Positions 6,098 to 8,453 of a stretch of DNA of 8,453 nt are shown piece by piece. A program made the translations under genes and the position numbers. Under the pieces are notes generated by a model. It had not been told where the DNA came from, did no database searches, and saw nothing but the letters and a program-made list of their open reading frames with translations. Within the stretch, counting starts at the first letter, position 1; each line of letters begins with the position of its first letter. The stretch comes from Pseudomonadota bacterium. GTDB taxonomy: Bacteria > Pseudomonadota > Gammaproteobacteria > SZUA-229. The DNA is taken from contig JAUPMA010000220.1 in NCBI GenBank assembly GCA_030836935.1, positions 1 to 8,453 of the forward strand, given 5' to 3'.

Positions 6098-7030
6098 ATG
6101 AGCAAGAAACATCCTATTGTTGCAGTTACCGGTGCCTCGGGTGCCGGCACTACGGTAGTGGAAAAAGCGTTCCGCGAAATATTTCACCGGCAGGGAATCA
6201 AGGCCGCGTTTGTTCACGGCGATGCCTTTCAGAAATATAACTACGAGGATATGTGCCGCCACATGGCACAGGCCGAGGCGAACGGTCATCCGGTCAGTTG
6301 TTATGGGCCGGATCTTAATGATTTTGCCCGGCTCGAAACCCTGTTTCGCGAATATTCGGCAACAGGTACGGGCACTTGCCGGCAGTATGTTACGGCAGAC
6401 AATGCGGCGGCCTTTCAGTTGCCGGTGGGCAGTTTCAGCAGCTGGCAGCCCCTGCCATCCGATACCGATCTGCTGTTTTACGAAGGCCTGCATGGCGGTG
6501 TTGTGGCGCAAACCTGGACGCGGCGCAAGGTGACCGATGAAAGCATTCTGCGTGGTGAATATGACCGGCGGCGGGTGCGCGTCAACAAGGGAGTGAATGC
6601 GGCGCAGTATGTGGATTTGCTGATAGCGGTAGCTCCGGCGATTAACCTGGAATGGATCCAGAAAATTCATAATGACCACCGCTGCCGCAGGCAGCCGCAC
6701 GACGTGGTGGTGAATACCATCATGGAACGCCTGCGCGATTACATTCATTTCATCGTGCCGCAATTTTCCATTTCCGACATCATTTTCCAGCGCATGCCGG
6801 TGGTGGATACATCCGATCCGTTTGTTGCCCGTGATGTGCCAACTGAATCGGAAAGCGTCATTGTGGTCAGCTTCCGCGAACCGAAAAAATACAACTTTCC
6901 CTATTTTCTCAAACGCATCAACGGTTCATACATGACGCGCCCGGCTACCATGCTGATTCCCGGGGGTGAAATGCGTCATGCGCTGGATGTGATTTGTGCG
7001 CCAATGATCGAAGCTTGCTGCGGAAAATGA
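6098..7030 (+). CDS. Phosphoribulokinase-like protein, divergent class I type
   Basis: Phosphoribulokinase makes ribulose 1,5-bisphosphate from ribulose 5-phosphate and ATP in the Calvin cycle. This 310-aa protein is clearly of that fold: P-loop GASGAGTT (12-19), D42, FYEGLHGG with E129, INLEWIQKIH with K189, D193, VPQFS, FQRMPVVDTSDPFVARDVP, and FPYFL...IPGG. Aligned by eye to Rhodobacter PRK it keeps D42, the P-loop, the FYEG glutamate, K165, D169, R173 and R187 (here K189, D193, R197, R211). It lacks H45 (Q45), R49 (Y49), R168 (N192) and R186 (E210). A basic stretch at about 137-166 is an insertion of about 26 residues relative to E. coli PrkB (289 aa). ATG 6098 has GGGGGAGG six bases upstream. 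No other cbb gene is present. Fold is sure; PRK activity is doubtful. Confidence 0.9.
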   Translation: MSKKHPIVAVTGASGAGTTVVEKAFREIFHRQGIKAAFVHGDAFQKYNYEDMCRHMAQAEANGHPVSCYGPDLNDFARLETLFREYSATGTGTCRQYVTADNAAAFQLPVGSFSSWQPLPSDTDLLFYEGLHGGVVAQTWTRRKVTDESILRGEYDRRRVRVNKGVNAAQYVDLLIAVAPAINLEWIQKIHNDHRCRRQPHDVVVNTIMERLRDYIHFIVPQFSISDIIFQRMPVVDTSDPFVARDVPTESESVIVVSFREPKKYNFPYFLKRINGSYMTRPATMLIPGGEMRHALDVICAPMIEACCGK

Positions 7031-7049
7031 AGCCGTATCCATAAAGTGA

Positions 7050-7098
7050 CAGGGCGGGCAGAAAACAATAAAGGGTTTTCTGTCCGCCCTGTTTTTTT
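7050..7098 (+). terminator. Strong intrinsic terminator after the PRK-like gene
   Basis: Seventeen-base arms (7050-7066 and 7075-7091) pair throughout, with a single G-U type mismatch, around an 8-nt loop and are followed by seven T residues (7092-7098). It begins 20 bp after the stop codon. On the other strand the stem is followed by a poor T-tract, so it serves the convergent small gene at 7123 less well, if at all. Confidence 0.92.
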
Positions 7099-7122
7099 GT
7101 GGCCGGTTCGGGGAGCGGAAGA

Positions 7123-7308
7123 TTAACTCAGTGCGATGCGGTTGCCGCCGACGGGTTCCAGCTTGTGATTGAGAAAGCGGTGTTTGCCGCCGGTCTGGAA
7201 ACGGATAATGGAAAAGCCATACTGGCTGATCTGGTCGACGGTGACTTCCTGCCCGGTACTTTTGATGCGCACGCGATCACCCACGGCCACTTGATTTTTA
7301 TTGATCAT
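7123..7308 (-). CDS. Small hypothetical protein, SH3/KOW-like beta barrel possible
   Basis: A 61-aa protein of unknown function. ATG 7308 is preceded by GGAG at seven bases, an excellent ribosome-binding site; a GTG at 7347 would add 13 residues but has no such support. The sequence QVAVGDRVRIKSTGQEVTVDQISQYGFSIIRFQTGGKHRFLNHKLEPV alternates polar and hydrophobic residues around a GDRV(R/V)I turn, as seen in small SH3-like or KOW-like barrels. That fold reading is inference. No cysteine after the start, no membrane segment and no signal peptide. It lies 112 bp downstream of slt on the same strand and converges on the PRK-like gene. The good ribosome-binding site and coherent fold pattern support a real gene. 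Confidence 0.68.
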   Translation of the reverse strand: MINKNQVAVGDRVRIKSTGQEVTVDQISQYGFSIIRFQTGGKHRFLNHKLEPVGGNRIALS

Positions 7309-7377
7309 TTGACAGCTCCAATCGATAAATGGTTGGTTGGCGGCCACAAAACATGGCCTTGCAACACAAAGTTAGAC

Positions 7378-7408
7378 CATCAAATTAAGATATGCAAGTA
7401 TCTTGATG
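7378..7408. repeat. Interrupted inverted repeat between slt and the 61-aa gene
   Basis: AAGATA (7387-7392) and TATCTT (7399-7404) flank a 6-nt spacer, with outer CATC/GATG (7378-7381, 7405-7408) also complementary. It is followed on the + strand by TTTTTT. Both flanking genes are on the minus strand, where the run becomes an A-run before the stem, so it does not read as an slt terminator. An operator or chance is equally possible. Confidence 0.35.
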
Positions 7409-7420
7409 TTTTTTATCGAA

Positions 7421-8453
7421 TTATGAGTTTTTATCCTGCCCCGGATCCATAACCCGGGCGCTGCGGTTACCACCGCGCGGGGTTACCGGCGGCATGCGTT
7501 CGGTCAGGCGGGTATAGCTGTTTTCCAGCTTGTGCTGGTAAATCACGGTGTACGTCAGCACGTTGCTCACATATTCACGGGTTTCGGTGAAGGGAATGGT
7601 TTCAACCCAGCGCACGGCTTCCATCGTTTGATCGGGGCGCCAGCTGTGTACGCGATGCGGACCGGCATTGTAGGCGGCGGCGGCCAGGGCCGGCTGGTCA
7701 TCCAGGTGCTTCAGCATCTGGCCCAGGTAGCCGGTGCCGAGGCGGATGTTGGTATCGCTGCTTAGCAGGCTTTTCGGTCCGTTGTAGGGCACGCGCAGTT
7801 GTTTCGCCACGTTGCGGGCGGTAGCCGGCATGAGTTGCATCAGGCCTGTGGCGCCTACCGGGGAGCGGGCATCCACAACAAAGGCGCTTTCGCGGCGAAT
7901 AATGGCGTAAGTGAGTGCCGGTTCCACATGGTGTTTGGCCGACCAGGCGGTAACCGCTTCCTGCATCAGCAGGGGGAAGCGCAGTTCTATGTCGTCGCGG
8001 TGCCCGGTTTTGCCGATGGTAAGAATGGCGCGATCATGCCAGCCCCAGAGTTGGGCCAGTTTGGAGGCGGCCAGCTTGCCCTGTTCATCCTGTGTTCTGG
8101 AGAGTTGTGCCCACTCGCGACGGGCATCCATGATTTTGCCGAGGCTGAAAAGCTCGCGGGCGCGGGCGGCGGACGGATGGCTGGCCATGGCATTGAGTTC
8201 ATCCGGGCTGATTTCAAGTGGACGGTCCTCAAAGGCGTAGGGCAGGTCGAGACGGTCGGCGGCCAGAAAGCCGTAGAAGTCACGGCGGCTGGCCAGGTAG
8301 TGGTAAACGCCTTCGGCCTCGATGTGGTTGCCCAGCTGTTCATTGGCATAGGCCCACCAGAATTGCCAGCGCAGGTCAGACTGGATTTTGGGTGGCAGGT
8401 TTTGTATGTCGGCAACGATCTGGTACCAGTCGCCCTGGCGGATGGCGGTGCGG
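7421..8453 (-). CDS. slt: Soluble lytic murein transglycosylase (Slt70-like), C-terminal 343 residues; 5' end outside window
   Basis: Lytic transglycosylases cut the MurNAc-GlcNAc bond of peptidoglycan in the periplasm and leave 1,6-anhydro-MurNAc ends. The frame is open to the right edge, so an internal Met at 8188 is not the start and the signal peptide is missing. The visible part begins in the alpha-helical superhelix of Slt70 (RWQFWWAYANEQLGNHIEAEGVYHYLASRRDFYGFLAADRLDLPY), then the linker domain. The SLT catalytic domain follows: YAIIRRESAF with the catalytic glutamate at codon 7889-7891 (E478 of E. coli Slt70), SPVGATGLMQLMPATA, DTNIRLGTGYLGQML, ALAAAAYNAGPHRVHSW, and FTETREYVSNVLTYTVIY. 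About 30 residues of polar, Arg-rich tail end the protein. All motifs are intact, so it should be active. The sub-family call is firm because of the SRRDFYGFLAA superhelix. Confidence 0.95.
   Translation of the reverse strand, partial: RTAIRQGDWYQIVADIQNLPPKIQSDLRWQFWWAYANEQLGNHIEAEGVYHYLASRRDFYGFLAADRLDLPYAFEDRPLEISPDELNAMASHPSAARARELFSLGKIMDARREWAQLSRTQDEQGKLAASKLAQLWGWHDRAILTIGKTGHRDDIELRFPLLMQEAVTAWSAKHHVEPALTYAIIRRESAFVVDARSPVGATGLMQLMPATARNVAKQLRVPYNGPKSLLSSDTNIRLGTGYLGQMLKHLDDQPALAAAAYNAGPHRVHSWRPDQTMEAVRWVETIPFTETREYVSNVLTYTVIYQHKLENSYTRLTERMPPVTPRGGNRSARVMDPGQDKNS

Noticed and set aside
7421..8453. Long open frames on the + strand and in the other minus frame across slt
   Set aside because: They are shadows of the slt coding frame, which has all the conserved catalytic-domain motifs.
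1..8453. CRISPR arrays, tRNA/rRNA genes, phage or transposase genes, defence or toxin-antitoxin systems
   Set aside because: I looked for these on both strands and saw none. The genes are ordinary chromosomal ones with short gaps and similar composition.

Overview
The window looks like ordinary chromosome from a proteobacterium, most likely a gamma- or betaproteobacterium. The evidence is the gene set: a hybrid sensor kinase, UbiC (ubiquinone synthesis), a periplasmic PpiA-type cyclophilin, TusA, a YchJ-type SEC-C protein, RmuC, a PilZ protein, a class I type phosphoribulokinase homologue and an Slt70-type lytic transglycosylase. Base composition looks close to balanced throughout, and I see no phage, transposase, tRNA, rRNA or CRISPR. 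I cannot name the genus from sequence alone. A phosphoribulokinase homologue hints at an autotroph or a relative of one, but no RuBisCO gene is present here.

Layout. Bases 1-874 (+) are the 3' end of a hybrid histidine kinase, followed by ubiC (948-1487, +). A 57-bp imperfect palindrome built from CGCAAAG units lies between ubiC and the convergent block. That block (1557-3057, -) reads tusA, then a terminator-like hairpin, then a TetR-family regulator, then a secreted cyclophilin. The last two genes are nearly fused. Upstream of tusA is a strong sigma70-type promoter (TTGACA, 17 bp, TATTGT), with a near-perfect 20-bp palindrome placed over the expected transcription start. This is a good operator candidate for the nearby TetR protein. 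Divergently, ychJ (3302-3775), rmuC (3867-5144) and a PilZ gene (5238-5597) run on the + strand.

From 5665 to 7098 a small arginine-rich protein (-) and a phosphoribulokinase-like gene (+) are divergent from a shared intergenic region. That region holds a promoter for each and a spaced 9-bp inverted repeat. The kinase gene ends in a textbook intrinsic terminator. The right end holds a 61-aa orphan (-) and the 3' part of slt (-), which runs off the window.

The most interesting item is the phosphoribulokinase-like protein. It keeps the fold, the P-loop and the catalytic aspartates, but several positions known from Rhodobacter PRK to handle ribulose 5-phosphate are changed (H45 to Q, R49 to Y, R168 to N, R186 to E), and it carries a basic insertion of about 26 residues. 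It may act on a different substrate or have lost activity. The second is the promoter/operator in front of tusA. I found no evidence of a defence system or other new multi-gene machine.
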